This document shows, piece after piece, positions 1-7,408 of a DNA stretch of 34,488 nucleotides. The position numbers and the translations under genes were made by a program. Numbering within the stretch: the stretch's first letter is position 1; each line of letters begins with the position of its first letter. Source of the DNA: Nitriliruptorales bacterium (GTDB lineage Bacteria; Actinomycetota; Nitriliruptoria; Euzebyales; JAHELV01). The notes below the pieces were generated by a model, which was not told where the DNA came from, made no database searches, and saw only the letters and a program-made list of their open reading frames with translations. The DNA lies in contig JAHELV010000011.1 in NCBI GenBank assembly GCA_024644015.1, positions 19,962 through 54,449 on the forward strand. Direction: 5' to 3'.

Positions 1-65
1 CGCGGAGCCTGGTTCCGCTGCGGCTCAGCCTCGGGCCTGCGCGGAGCCTGGTTCCGCTGCGGCTC
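1..65. repeat. 26-bp perfect direct repeat, period 39 bp
   Basis: Bases 1-26 and 40-65 are identical, separated by 13 bp. They lie at the 3' end of the biotinyl carrier gene and add a repeated PQRNQAPR tail to the protein. The array may continue beyond base 1. Confidence 0.85.
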
Positions 66-275
66 TATCGCGACGAGGAGGTCGCCTTCGAGGACCGTGT
101 CCCCTGCTGCCACGCCGACCGTCGTGACCCGGCCACCGACCGCCGCGAGTATCGGAATCTGCATCTTCATCGACTCGAGGACCACCAACGGCTGATCAAC
201 GGCCACCCGATCCCCGACCGCCACCTCCACGCGAACCACACTGGCGGCGATGTCTGCGGTGACCCGTCGCGTCAT
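1..275 (-). CDS. Small biotinyl-domain carrier protein (BCCP-like), 3' end cut by window
   Basis: A single biotinyl/lipoyl domain fills the first ~70 residues. The biotin attachment motif reads ESMKM (residues ~34-38), followed by QIPI and a second half-barrel ending GDLLVAIE. This matches the ~70-aa biotin/lipoyl-binding carrier proteins of Actinobacteria (TB7.3 type), which carry CO2 on a Lys-linked biotin for an acyl-CoA carboxylase. The ATG at 275 overlaps the stop of the upstream aminotransferase gene (ATGA), so the two are translationally coupled. The family normally stops just after the second half-barrel. Here the frame continues past the domain into a repeated PQRNQAPR peptide encoded by a direct repeat and leaves the window at base 1, so the true C-terminus is unknown. 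The domain call is firm; the partner enzyme is inferred. Confidence 0.88.
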   Translation of the reverse strand, partial: MTRRVTADIAASVVRVEVAVGDRVAVDQPLVVLESMKMQIPILAAVGGRVTTVGVAAGDTVLEGDLLVAIEPQRNQAPRRPEAEPQRNQAP

Positions 276-1090
276 GCCGTGACGCCGGCACCGAGGCGGC
301 GGCGCTGCTCCAGTGCGGCGCCGAGCCTGCCGGTGACCGGCGCGCTGTCCGGCAGGCCGTGGTCGTCGATGCCGACCAACGGCAGGACCGGCCGCACCGA
401 CGAGCACGTCAGCACCTCGTCGGCTGCCAGCACGTCATCGAGGACGAAGCGGCCGTCTACACAGTCGATGCCTTCGGCTGCTGCGATCTCGATGATCGTG
501 CGACGGCTGATCGAATCGACGAGACCGAGTGCGAGATCAGGTGCACGCAGGGTGCCATCGTGGACCCACATGACGGTGAAGGTTGGGCCTTCGAGTACCA
601 GCCCCTCGAGCGAGATGAGCAGCGCGTCATCAGCGCCCGCGCGCACGGCCGCACGTGACGCCGCCATGTTGGGGCCGTACGACATCGTCTTCGCCGAGGA
701 GGGTCCGTACGTGCCAAGCGGTCGGATCCACGGCGCCGGCTGACAGCTCAGGCGCCGCAGCGGTTCGCGGGACGGCGGATCGGCCAGCACGACGATGCTG
801 GTGCCGGTGGCGGTCACGAACACGCGGATCGCCCCGTCGCCCGACTGGTCCCGCAGCGCACGACCGATGTCTCGCCGGATGGCGTCCGCGGGGGCAGCAG
901 GCAGACCGATCGCGGACAGCGACCGGTCCAACCGCTCCAGATGGTCGTCCAATCGGAACGGCCTGGCGTCCCACACGCCGATCGTCTCGAATGCACCGTC
1001 TCCGCGCACGACGCCGGCGTCGGTCAACGCCAGGCTCGCGTGCTCCAGTGGAGACGCGACGCCGTCGACGAACGCGATCTGCGTGACCAT
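272..1090 (-). CDS. Class IV aminotransferase / aminodeoxychorismate lyase-like
   Basis: A 272-aa PLP enzyme of fold type IV (PabC, branched-chain and D-amino-acid aminotransferases). Visible family motifs are RGDGAFETI (residues ~29-37), the catalytic Lys in SSAKTMSYG (K134), the Glu in LEGPTF (~E167), and the C-terminal ADEVLTCSSVRPVLP phosphate-binding region. The start chosen is ATG at 1090 because AGGAG (minus strand of 1097-1101) sits 6 nt upstream; earlier ATGs lie at or before this site. It is coupled by a 4-bp overlap to the biotinyl carrier gene. Length fits 4-amino-4-deoxychorismate lyase (folate pABA branch) or a BCAT-like enzyme. No pabA/pabB neighbour is visible, so substrate is left open. 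Confidence 0.85.
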   Translation of the reverse strand: MVTQIAFVDGVASPLEHASLALTDAGVVRGDGAFETIGVWDARPFRLDDHLERLDRSLSAIGLPAAPADAIRRDIGRALRDQSGDGAIRVFVTATGTSIVVLADPPSREPLRRLSCQPAPWIRPLGTYGPSSAKTMSYGPNMAASRAAVRAGADDALLISLEGLVLEGPTFTVMWVHDGTLRAPDLALGLVDSISRRTIIEIAAAEGIDCVDGRFVLDDVLAADEVLTCSSVRPVLPLVGIDDHGLPDSAPVTGRLGAALEQRRRLGAGVTA

Positions 1091-1243
1091 GGCCATCTCC
1101 TGTGTCACGTGATGGACCGGTGCCATTCATCGCAGTCCGTCAGCGACGTGCACGACCAGCAGCTTAGCCTGGATCCGGCTCATGCCCTGGCGCATCACCC
1201 GACGAGAATCGACCCGGCACCGACGAAACCATCCGCACGCAGG

Positions 1244-2062
1244 TCAGTCGGGCAGGGTGATCCCGCTGGCGGCCGTCGGTGCCCGCACCGGCGTCGCGTT
1301 GGTCGAGAAGCCGTCCCACCAGACCAAACGACGCGGGTGGAACACGAAACCGCTGTCGACGTGGCCGCGTAGCAGTACGCCCAGCTTGGTCGACGGTCGT
1401 GGCTCGTCGTGCGCGTCGACCACGATGCAGGCGGGCGTCAGCGGATCCGGCACCGCGCTGGCACCCACATCCAGACGATAGCCCGCACTCCAAATGGCGG
1501 GCTGGACGGTGAGCACGCCACCGCGCTGCGACGCCAGCGCCACGACCCTTGTTCCCGTGACCGCCCGACGGACGTTGGCGGGCAGCTCGGGCGGCAGCAC
1601 CGGCCCGACCCCGGTCTGACGCTGCGGCGCCAGGCGGCTGCGCGCGCGGTCCACACGCACGCGGATGAGCACCCGGCCATGAGGCATCCAGCGGGGTGGC
1701 AGCCGCGGAAGGTCGCGCACATAGCCGGCCAAGGCAGATCTGTGGACGACGGCCAGCGCAGCCAGTGCCGCCGAGATCGTGGGCCCGTGCAGTGCCAGTC
1801 CGATCGGATCCGACACGTCGTAGACACGCGCGGTGCCGTCGACCGACACGCCGGGCTCGGTGGGATCCGGCGGTTCGATCCACAACACACAACGGGGGTC
1901 GCGCCGCAACGCGGTGACCTTGGCGGCCTGTCGCGACGTGGTCATCCACAGACCGCCACCGTCGGACCAGCACGACATCGGTGTCATCGCCGGGCCGTCG
2001 CTGACGCGGTAGGCGATCAGACAGCGTGTCGCGTCGGCCAGCAGGGTGTCGGTTCCAGGCAT
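1244..2062 (-). CDS. PNPOx-like FMN-binding split-barrel protein
   Basis: 272 aa. The N-terminal half has the pattern of pyridoxamine-phosphate-oxidase-like split barrels: CWSDGGGLWMTTSRQAAKV (residues ~31-49), then DPRCVLWIEPP, i.e. a strand-turn-strand with a Thr/Ser-Lys FMN phosphate site followed by the second barrel strand. Such proteins bind FMN, F420 or heme. The C-terminal ~120 residues look like a second degenerate barrel (GVLTVQPAIW, GFVFHPRRLVWWDGF), so the protein may be a two-domain version. The start is the ATG at 2062 with no clear Shine-Dalgarno. It is divergent from the ABM-fold gene at 2177 across a 114-bp gap. Cofactor and substrate cannot be assigned. Confidence 0.65.
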   Translation of the reverse strand: MPGTDTLLADATRCLIAYRVSDGPAMTPMSCWSDGGGLWMTTSRQAAKVTALRRDPRCVLWIEPPDPTEPGVSVDGTARVYDVSDPIGLALHGPTISAALAALAVVHRSALAGYVRDLPRLPPRWMPHGRVLIRVRVDRARSRLAPQRQTGVGPVLPPELPANVRRAVTGTRVVALASQRGGVLTVQPAIWSAGYRLDVGASAVPDPLTPACIVVDAHDEPRPSTKLGVLLRGHVDSGFVFHPRRLVWWDGFSTNATPVRAPTAASGITLPD

Positions 2063-2176
2063 CTGACCGGTTCTGCCCAGCCGTTGACGCCGTCATGCAT
2101 CGGGCCGGCACGCGGCCGGTCGCGGATTCCGTGGCACGATCGGGTGACCGTTACCATCAATCCGTAGGAGCAGGCC

Positions 2177-2500
2177 ATGGCGTTCGTCGCGATCAACGTG
2201 TTGACTGTGCCGCCCGAACGGCGGGACGTGCTCGAGCAGCGCTTCGCCACCCGTGCCGGGGAGGTCGACAAGACACCCGGTTTCCAGGCGTTCGAGCTGC
2301 TGCGTCCAGCCGACGGTGACGACCGGTACTTCGTCTACACCCGCTGGGACTCGCGCGAGGCATTCACCGCATGGACCGAGTCGCAGGCATTCGACCAGGG
2401 TCACGCGCAGCGGCCGGCGGGCGGCCCCGCCGCCAGCGGAGCACAGCTGTGGACGTTCGAGGTGGCAGAGCACAGCGAACGACCGGGCGACCGGGCCTGA
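2177..2500 (+). CDS. ABM-domain (heme-degrading / antibiotic biosynthesis) monooxygenase
   Basis: A 107-aa single-domain protein of the dimeric alpha/beta barrel ABM fold, related to HmoA/HmoB and MhuD-type heme monooxygenases. Seen in sequence: an N-terminal strand FVAINVLTVPPERRDVLEQRF, the middle GFQAFELLRPADGDDRYFVYTRWDS and the helix REAFTAWTESQAF, which is the family signature (W-x-S-x-x-A-F-x-x-W). A clear AGGAG lies 8 nt upstream of ATG 2177. It is the first gene of a tight plus-strand run; the next gene begins 2 nt after its stop. Physiological role could be heme degradation or quinone/aldehyde oxidation. Confidence 0.85.
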   Translation: MAFVAINVLTVPPERRDVLEQRFATRAGEVDKTPGFQAFELLRPADGDDRYFVYTRWDSREAFTAWTESQAFDQGHAQRPAGGPAASGAQLWTFEVAEHSERPGDRA

Positions 2501-2502
2501 TC

Positions 2503-3276
2503 TTGCCCGTCTGGGCACTGCACCTCGACGCCGATCTCGACGAGGCCAACCTGGCTTGGGCGGCGCTCACGGCGGCGGGCATGGTCGGCGCCGCCGAGGT
2601 CGACGGTCGAGCCGCCGTCTACTTCGCGCAACGTCCCACCGCGGCCCCGCTGCCGGGTCGATGGGAGCGCGTCGCCGACCGCGACTGGCACGAGCGCTGG
2701 CGCGCCGGTCTGACGCCCGTGCGTGCGGGCCGTTGGACGGTCACACCCCCGTGGCTGTCGACGGCCGCGGCCGACGAACTGATCATCGACCCCGGTCAGG
2801 CGTTCGGCACCGGGGACCACGAGACGACCCGGCAAAGCCTCGACGCGCTCGACGGGGTGGCGCTGCCCGAAAGGACCGTGCTCGATGTCGGCACCGGCAC
2901 CGGTGTGCTGGCGATCGCTGCGGCGCGTGGCGGCGCATGGGTCACGGCGATCGACATCGATCCCCTGGCCGTCGCCGCGGCCCGCGACAACGCGCACCGC
3001 AACGGGGTCACGATCGAGGTTCTCGCCGTGGGCATCGACGACCTGGCGGGCCGTACGTTCGACGTCGTCGTCGCCAACCTCGACAGCGCGACACTGATCG
3101 CGTCGGCGCCTGCGCTGCAGGCCGCCCTCGCCGTCGACGGCCTGCTGATCGCCGGCGGGGTGAGCAACGTCCGTGGGGACGAGGTCTGCGCCGCCCTGGA
3201 GCGGTCGGGCCTGCGGGTGCAGCGCGCCGCCGGCACCGAGTGGAGCCTGCTGCGCGGTGAGCGGGCCGGTCCGTGA
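2503..3276 (+). CDS. prmA: PrmA-like SAM-dependent methyltransferase (ribosomal protein L11)
   Basis: 257 aa. Domains follow PrmA: a short N-terminal domain (1-60, with an ADRDWHERWRAGLTPVRAG linker equivalent to the KDWEREW region of PrmA), then a Rossmann SAM domain with DPGQAFGTGDHETTRQ (96-111), LDVGTGTGVLAIAA (127-140) and VVANLDS (189-195) in place of the usual VVANILA. PrmA trimethylates ribosomal protein L11. I chose the TTG at 2503, 2 nt after the upstream stop, because the whole conserved N-terminus follows it; the next in-frame ATG (2581) would delete the first strand. The protein is shorter than E. coli PrmA (~293 aa), mainly in the N-terminal domain. The stop overlaps the next start (GTGA). 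Confidence 0.82.
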   Translation: MPVWALHLDADLDEANLAWAALTAAGMVGAAEVDGRAAVYFAQRPTAAPLPGRWERVADRDWHERWRAGLTPVRAGRWTVTPPWLSTAAADELIIDPGQAFGTGDHETTRQSLDALDGVALPERTVLDVGTGTGVLAIAAARGGAWVTAIDIDPLAVAAARDNAHRNGVTIEVLAVGIDDLAGRTFDVVVANLDSATLIASAPALQAALAVDGLLIAGGVSNVRGDEVCAALERSGLRVQRAAGTEWSLLRGERAGP

Positions 3277-4517
3277 CCCGCGCCGAGCCCGACACCGTGG
3301 TCGAGCTGACACCGCACGGATTCGCGCACGGTGGAGCGGCGGTCGGCCGGCTGCCGGACGGACGCGCGTGTTTCGTCGACTATGCGATCCCTGGCGAGCG
3401 GATTCGTGCGCGCATCACCGACGACCGGCGTCGCTGGGCGCGCGCGACGGTGGTGGAGGTGATCGACCCGTCGCCGGATCGCGTCGAGCCACCGTGCCCC
3501 TTGTTCGGCCCCGGCCGCTGCGGTGGCTGCAAGCTGCAGCACATCACGCCATCCCGGCAGGCCGAGCTGCTCGGCACGGTGATCGCCGACCAGCTGCGAC
3601 GGATCGCGCACCTCGAGGTGCCCGGCGACGGTACTGTCGAAGTGCTGCGTCCCCACTCGCGAGACGGTCTGGGCTACCGCAACCGCGCGCGGTTCGTCGT
3701 CACGCGGTCGGGCCGACTCGGGTTCCGTCGGGCGCGCAGCCACGATCCGGTGATCGTCGACGACTGTCCGTTGCTCGAGCGCTCAGCCCGGGCGATTCTG
3801 AGCCGGATCCGGTCGGGGTGGAGCCAGACCTCACAGGTGCAGCTTCAGGTCGGGTCCGACGGCGGTGGCGCGCTGACCGTGACCGGGCATGGGACTTCTG
3901 TCCCGTCCGATCTGCCGGCGGTCGTCCACAGCCCCGGCGGGCCCGATCGTCGCCTCGGTGATCCGCGAGTGCACCTCGACGTCGGGGGTCGGCGGTTCGT
4001 GGTGAGCGCCGGCAGCTTCTTCCAGGCCAGCGTCGCGGGCGCGGAACTGCTGGTCGACCTCGTGCGCCGCTTCACCGCTGCGTCGCCCGGGGCGCACGTG
4101 GTCGACTGCTACGCGGGAGTTGGGTTGTTCTCGGCCTTTCTCGCAGCTGACGGCGCGCGTGTCACAGCGGTCGAAGCCGGTCCGGCGGCCTGCGCGGACG
4201 CGCGGGTCAACACCGCCGCACTGCCCGTCGAGGTCGTCCTGGCGGATGTGACGACGTCACCGGCCGTGGCGCCGCCGGTGGACGCCGTGGTGCTCGATCC
4301 GCCCCGGGCGGGCGCCGGCCCGGTGGTCGTGGCGTGGGTCGCCGGACTGGAGCCCGCCCGGGTGGTCTATGTGTCGTGCGACCCGGCGACGTTCGCGCGC
4401 GACGCACGCAGCCTCGCCGATGCCGGCTACCTGCTGACCCGGATCGTTGGCGTCGACCAGTTCACCCACACCGCACACGTCGAGATCGTTGCCGCGTTCA
4501 CCCGCCAGAAAGCCTGA
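3273..4517 (+). CDS. TRAM-domain Fe-S RNA (uracil-5-)-methyltransferase, TrmA/RlmC/RlmD family
   Basis: 414 aa. An N-terminal TRAM RNA-binding domain (~6-65) is followed by cysteines C75, C83 and C86 (CPLFGPGRCGGCK) and C165 (DDCPLLE), which match the four 4Fe-4S ligands of RumA/RlmD. The catalytic domain has DCYAGVGLFSAFL (278-290), LDPPRAGAG (341-349), the nucleophile C369 in YVSCDPATF and the general base E404 in HVEIVAAF. These enzymes make m5U in 23S rRNA or tRNA. The usual FxQxN motif reads FFQAS, so Asn is replaced by Ser at ~253. The start is GTG 3273, overlapping the PrmA stop. Position specificity (747, 1939 or tRNA U54) cannot be told. Confidence 0.88.
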   Translation: MTRAEPDTVVELTPHGFAHGGAAVGRLPDGRACFVDYAIPGERIRARITDDRRRWARATVVEVIDPSPDRVEPPCPLFGPGRCGGCKLQHITPSRQAELLGTVIADQLRRIAHLEVPGDGTVEVLRPHSRDGLGYRNRARFVVTRSGRLGFRRARSHDPVIVDDCPLLERSARAILSRIRSGWSQTSQVQLQVGSDGGGALTVTGHGTSVPSDLPAVVHSPGGPDRRLGDPRVHLDVGGRRFVVSAGSFFQASVAGAELLVDLVRRFTAASPGAHVVDCYAGVGLFSAFLAADGARVTAVEAGPAACADARVNTAALPVEVVLADVTTSPAVAPPVDAVVLDPPRAGAGPVVVAWVAGLEPARVVYVSCDPATFARDARSLADAGYLLTRIVGVDQFTHTAHVEIVAAFTRQKA

Positions 4518-4632
4518 TGTGGTGACCGCGGCGGCGGTCAGCCCATGGGCCGCGTTCGGACGGCGAGATGCGGCCGCCGCGGGAGCGCCGTACGTGCAAC
4601 GGCGTGCCTGCAGCGCGCTGTCGGCGCGAAAG

Positions 4633-4780
4633 AGCCGCAGGCGGTGCGGCGGAGGGGTCGTTCGTTGGCACCACCTGCGGCTGGTCCGCTAGGCGGACGG
4701 ACGGAGTATGGCCCACGAGCGTGCGCTTAGCAAACGTTAGTCATGCCGCCGGCGTCGCCGAGCCTGTGACGACGCCGGCG
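4633..4780. other. Structured intergenic region with three successive stem-loops
   Basis: The 333 bp from 4518 to 4850 contain no convincing gene. Three inverted repeats follow one another: 4633-4646 with 4669-4682 (14-bp stem, one C-A mismatch, 22-nt loop), 4684-4689 with 4693-4698 (GTCCGC-TAG-GCGGAC), and 4747-4757 with 4770-4780 (11 bp, 12-nt loop). I saw no B12-box (GCCACTG) of a cobalamin riboswitch. The region could be a leader of the B12-regulator gene, a 3' end of the upstream operon, or a structured RNA of its own. Confidence 0.4.
4747..4780 (+). terminator. Candidate terminator hairpin after the RNA methyltransferase gene
   Basis: A perfect 11-bp GC-rich stem (CGCCGGCGTCG / CGACGCCGGCG) with a 12-nt loop, followed 7 nt later by TTTT. 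It lies about 230 bp past the methyltransferase stop and 70 bp before the next start. The weak T-run makes it only a candidate. Confidence 0.35.
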
Positions 4781-4850
4781 ACACCGATTTTGCGCCGACG
4801 GGCCTGAGGGGTTGAATGGGCGGCAGCGGAAGGTAGGGGGGCCGCCACGC

Positions 4851-5684
4851 ATGGAGCGCCAGACTGCCAGGCTGCTGACGCTTCAGGAGGCGGCCGAGCA
4901 GCTGAATGTGCACTACATGACGGCGTACCGCTGGGTGCGCCGGGGCGACCTGCCCGCGTTCAAGACCGGGGGACGACTCCGTGTGCGTGCCACCGACCTC
5001 GAACGCTTCCTTGCCGACCGGGAGCTCGACGTGGCCATTGGCGGCCGTGGGACGAATCACACCGACTGGGATCGTCATGTCGAGCGCCTGACGTCCGCGC
5101 TGCTGGTCGGCGACGCGGTGCAGGCGCGGGGCGAGGTGCAGAAGGTCATCTCGGACGGCGCGACCGCCGGCAATGTCTACGTCCACCTCATCGCGCCCGC
5201 ACTGCGCGACGTCGGCAACCGCTGGGCGCATGGCGACATCGGCGTCGCCGAGGAGCACCGGGCCAGTCAGATCTGCGTGACGATCGTCGCGCAGCTCAGC
5301 GACCTGTTCCGCCGGCGCGGTCCCTCGCGCGGCACCGCGGTGACGCTGACACCGCCAGACGAGCGGCACGCCATCGCCTCGGCGATGGTGGCCGACTTCC
5401 TGCGGGCCGCCGGCTATTCGGTGCACCACCTCGGCGCGGGTGTTCCGGCCGCGGACCTGTCGATCTTCCTGGCGGCCGTGCCGGCCGACCTGGTCTGCTT
5501 CTCGGTCACACAGCCGATGTCGGTCGAGGCGTACGCCGCCCTCGCGGCTGCCAGCCGCGACACCAACCCGGACGTGGTCGTCGTCTTCGGCGGACAGGGC
5601 GTCGACCCGGACGCCGCGGTGGCGACCGGCGCTCTGGTCGTGACCGACATCGGGGAACTCGCGGAGCACATCGACCAGCTGTGA
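4851..5684 (+). CDS. CarH-like B12-binding regulator with excisionase-type HTH
   Basis: 277 aa. Residues 8-56 form an excisionase/MerR-like helix-turn-helix (LTLQEAAEQLNVHYMTAYRWVRR then GGRLRVRATDLERFL). Residues ~70-155 form the four-helix cap with W125 and E135-H136, an exact W-x9-EH motif as in the adenosylcobalamin photoreceptor CarH. A B12-binding Rossmann domain follows (~160-277) with ERH (171-173), H173 being the expected lower Co ligand, then SVTQPMSVEAYA and VVVVFGGQGV. Known CarH has His directly after the Trp (the light-state ligand); here that position is Ala126, with His127 one residue later. Start ATG 4851 has AGGTAGGGGGG about 9 nt upstream; an upstream in-frame TTG (4812) would add 13 residues. 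Likely a B12-dependent, possibly light-responsive transcription factor; its target is unknown. Confidence 0.8.
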   Translation: MERQTARLLTLQEAAEQLNVHYMTAYRWVRRGDLPAFKTGGRLRVRATDLERFLADRELDVAIGGRGTNHTDWDRHVERLTSALLVGDAVQARGEVQKVISDGATAGNVYVHLIAPALRDVGNRWAHGDIGVAEEHRASQICVTIVAQLSDLFRRRGPSRGTAVTLTPPDERHAIASAMVADFLRAAGYSVHHLGAGVPAADLSIFLAAVPADLVCFSVTQPMSVEAYAALAAASRDTNPDVVVVFGGQGVDPDAAVATGALVVTDIGELAEHIDQL

Positions 5685-5826
5685 TCACCCGGGTCCCACG
5701 GTCTCCGACGGTCGCCGGAGGTCGGCGTTTCGCCGGCACCGAGATTCGCAACGATATCTCCGGGGCGACCGACAGGTCCGCGCGTTCGCCCTCCGGCCCA
5801 TCCACGCGGCGGGACAGGACGACCAG

Positions 5827-6798
5827 GTGCACAGAATCGCAGTGTTGACCAGCGGCGGCGATGCGCCGGGCATGAATGCGGCTCTGCGTGCCGTTGTGCG
5901 CTCCGCGGACGCACGCGGCATCGACGTCTATGGCGTTCGGAGCGGCTACGAGGGCCTGATCGACGGCGAGCTGTCGCCTCTGAGCGCCCGTAGCGTGTCG
6001 AGCATCCTGCACCTGGGCGGCACCATGCTCGGCACGGCACGGTCGGAGCGCTTCCTCACGGTCGAAGGCCGTCAGAAGGCGATCAGCGCGCTGGCTGCGC
6101 ACCAGATCGAGGGCCTCGTCGTGATCGGTGGGGATGGCTCGTTCCGGGGCGCCGACGTGTTGTCACACGAGTGCGATGTCGCGGTCGTCGGCGTGCCCGG
6201 CACGATCGACAACGACCTGTCGGGGTGCGACTACACGTTGGGATTCGACACGGCCGTCAACACGGCACTGGACGCGATCGATCGGATCAGGGACACCGCG
6301 GCCAGCCACAAGCGCGCGTTCTTCATCGAGGTCATGGGTCGCTCGAGCGGATGGATCGGGCTTCACTCCGCGATCGCCGGTGGCGCGACGGACGTGCTGC
6401 TGCCGGAGCGTCCGACCGACATCGACGAGTTGCAGCACCGCATCCACGAGGCGTTCCGCATGGGTAAGCAGTACTGCCTGATCGTCGTCGCCGAAGGCGA
6501 CGACGCGGGCGGCGCGTTCGAGGTGGCCCAACGGTGCAGCGAGGGTCTGGCGGGCGTGAGCCACCGCGTCACGGCGCTCGGCCATGTGCAGCGTGGAGGC
6601 CCGCCGCTGATGCGCGACCGCGTCCTCGCAGCGCGCCTGGGGGATGCGGCCGTCACGGCGTTGATCGACGGCGAGAATCGCGTCATGGTCGGTGAGGTCC
6701 ACTGGGAGGTCGTGCGCACGCCACTGGAGCACACGTGGACGGCTGTCGACCCCCCGAACCGGGAGCTCATGGAACTGATGGATCGTCTGGCGCGCTGA
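5827..6798 (+). CDS. pfkA: ATP-dependent 6-phosphofructokinase
   Basis: 323 aa, typical group I PFK length. It phosphorylates fructose-6-phosphate to fructose-1,6-bisphosphate in glycolysis. Motifs: LTSGGDAPGMNAALRAVV (7-24), GGDGSFRGA (101-109), PGTIDND (124-130) with the catalytic Asp, GFDTAVNTA, EVMGRSSGWIGLH and GHVQRGGPP. Gly104 in GGDGS, and Gly rather than Lys in PGTIDND, mark the ATP-dependent type rather than the PPi-dependent one. Start GTG 5827 has a GGACAGGA-like site upstream. The 142-bp gap before it holds GAGAT-N10-ATCTC (5741-5760), which could be an operator for the adjacent B12 regulator; this is speculation. It is convergent with the redoxin gene only 13 bp away. Confidence 0.93.
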   Translation: MHRIAVLTSGGDAPGMNAALRAVVRSADARGIDVYGVRSGYEGLIDGELSPLSARSVSSILHLGGTMLGTARSERFLTVEGRQKAISALAAHQIEGLVVIGGDGSFRGADVLSHECDVAVVGVPGTIDNDLSGCDYTLGFDTAVNTALDAIDRIRDTAASHKRAFFIEVMGRSSGWIGLHSAIAGGATDVLLPERPTDIDELQHRIHEAFRMGKQYCLIVVAEGDDAGGAFEVAQRCSEGLAGVSHRVTALGHVQRGGPPLMRDRVLAARLGDAAVTALIDGENRVMVGEVHWEVVRTPLEHTWTAVDPPNRELMELMDRLAR

Positions 6799-6811
6799 GC
6801 ACAGCGACGCC

Positions 6812-7408
6812 TCACCCCGACAATGCGTCCAGGCGCGCTTCGAGATCGGCACGTGGGATCGCGCCCAGCACCCGCTCGCCGTCGCCGGTGGCGGCGTCGA
6901 GGAACACCCACGCCGGCTGCCCGACGACACCGAAGCGCTGCCACACCGCGCCCTCGACGTCGGCGATGTTGACCATGTCCTCGAGACCATGGCGTGCGAC
7001 GAACTCCTCCATCGCCGGACGCTCATCCCTGCTCGCCACGCCGATGATGTCAATCTTGTCGCTGTACTGCTGCACAACCTGTGCAACCTCGGGAGCCTCC
7101 CGATTGCACGTCCCTCACCAGGGTGCCCAGAACCACAGCGCCAGGCTGTCGCCGGCATAGTCCGCACCGTCGAGGCTGGCACCGTCGACCGTCTCGACCA
7201 CGCCGAACGGCACGATGTCCGGCGACGCTGAAGAAGCCTGGTCGTCCGACGCGCCGTCGCCGGCTGCGGGCGACGGTGCAGTCGCCCCGGTGTCACCGGA
7301 GTCGGCGCCGGCCACGTCCGCTGTGGTGCCGTCCACTGACGATCCGCACGCACCGAGGACCAAGCCGACGACAATGAGCATCACAAGTCGTCGCACACGT
7401 CGCAGCAT
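6812..7408 (-). CDS. Secreted DsbE/TlpA-like redoxin lipoprotein with in-frame UGA (probable selenocysteine)
   Basis: 198 codons when the TGA at 7117-7115 is read through. The N-terminus is a lipoprotein signal: MLRRVRR, a hydrophobic core, and lipobox LGAC (Cys21), then an Asp/Ser/Ala-rich linker. The thioredoxin fold follows with SLALWFWAPW, then UGA as codon 98, then GTCNREAPEVAQ, so the active site reads U-G-T-C where relatives such as MPT53/DsbE have WCPFC. Downstream the same frame continues without a break through IIGVASRDE, FGVVGQPAWVFLDA (cis-Pro loop) to a natural stop at 6812. A SECIS-like hairpin begins 5 nt after the UGA. I therefore call a selenoprotein acting as an extracytoplasmic thiol-disulfide oxidoreductase. 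ATG 7408 was chosen for the signal peptide; a TTG at 7438 is possible. A Cys-to-stop mutation is the alternative. Confidence 0.77.
7081..7109 (-). promoter_or_regulatory. Bacterial SECIS-like hairpin downstream of the in-frame UGA
   Basis: On the minus strand, GTGCAA (7109-7104) pairs with TTGCAC (7086-7081), and TCGGGA (7103-7098) pairs with TCCCGA (7094-7089): 12 perfect base pairs with a 3-nt apical loop GGC and a 2-nt GG bulge on the 3' side. The loop starts 17 nt after the UGA and begins with G. This meets the bacterial SECIS model as I recall it (loop 16-37 nt from UGA, small loop, G in its first two positions). SelB would bind it to deliver Sec-tRNA. Confidence 0.7.

Noticed and set aside
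2063-2072. CTGACCGGTT shared with the palindrome at 7503-7512
   Set aside because: The second half-site is missing at 2063, and a 10-base match around ACCGGT is easily expected by chance in this composition.
4518-4850. Cobalamin riboswitch in front of the B12-binding regulator
   Set aside because: I could not find the B12-box or the conserved core; only generic stem-loops are visible.
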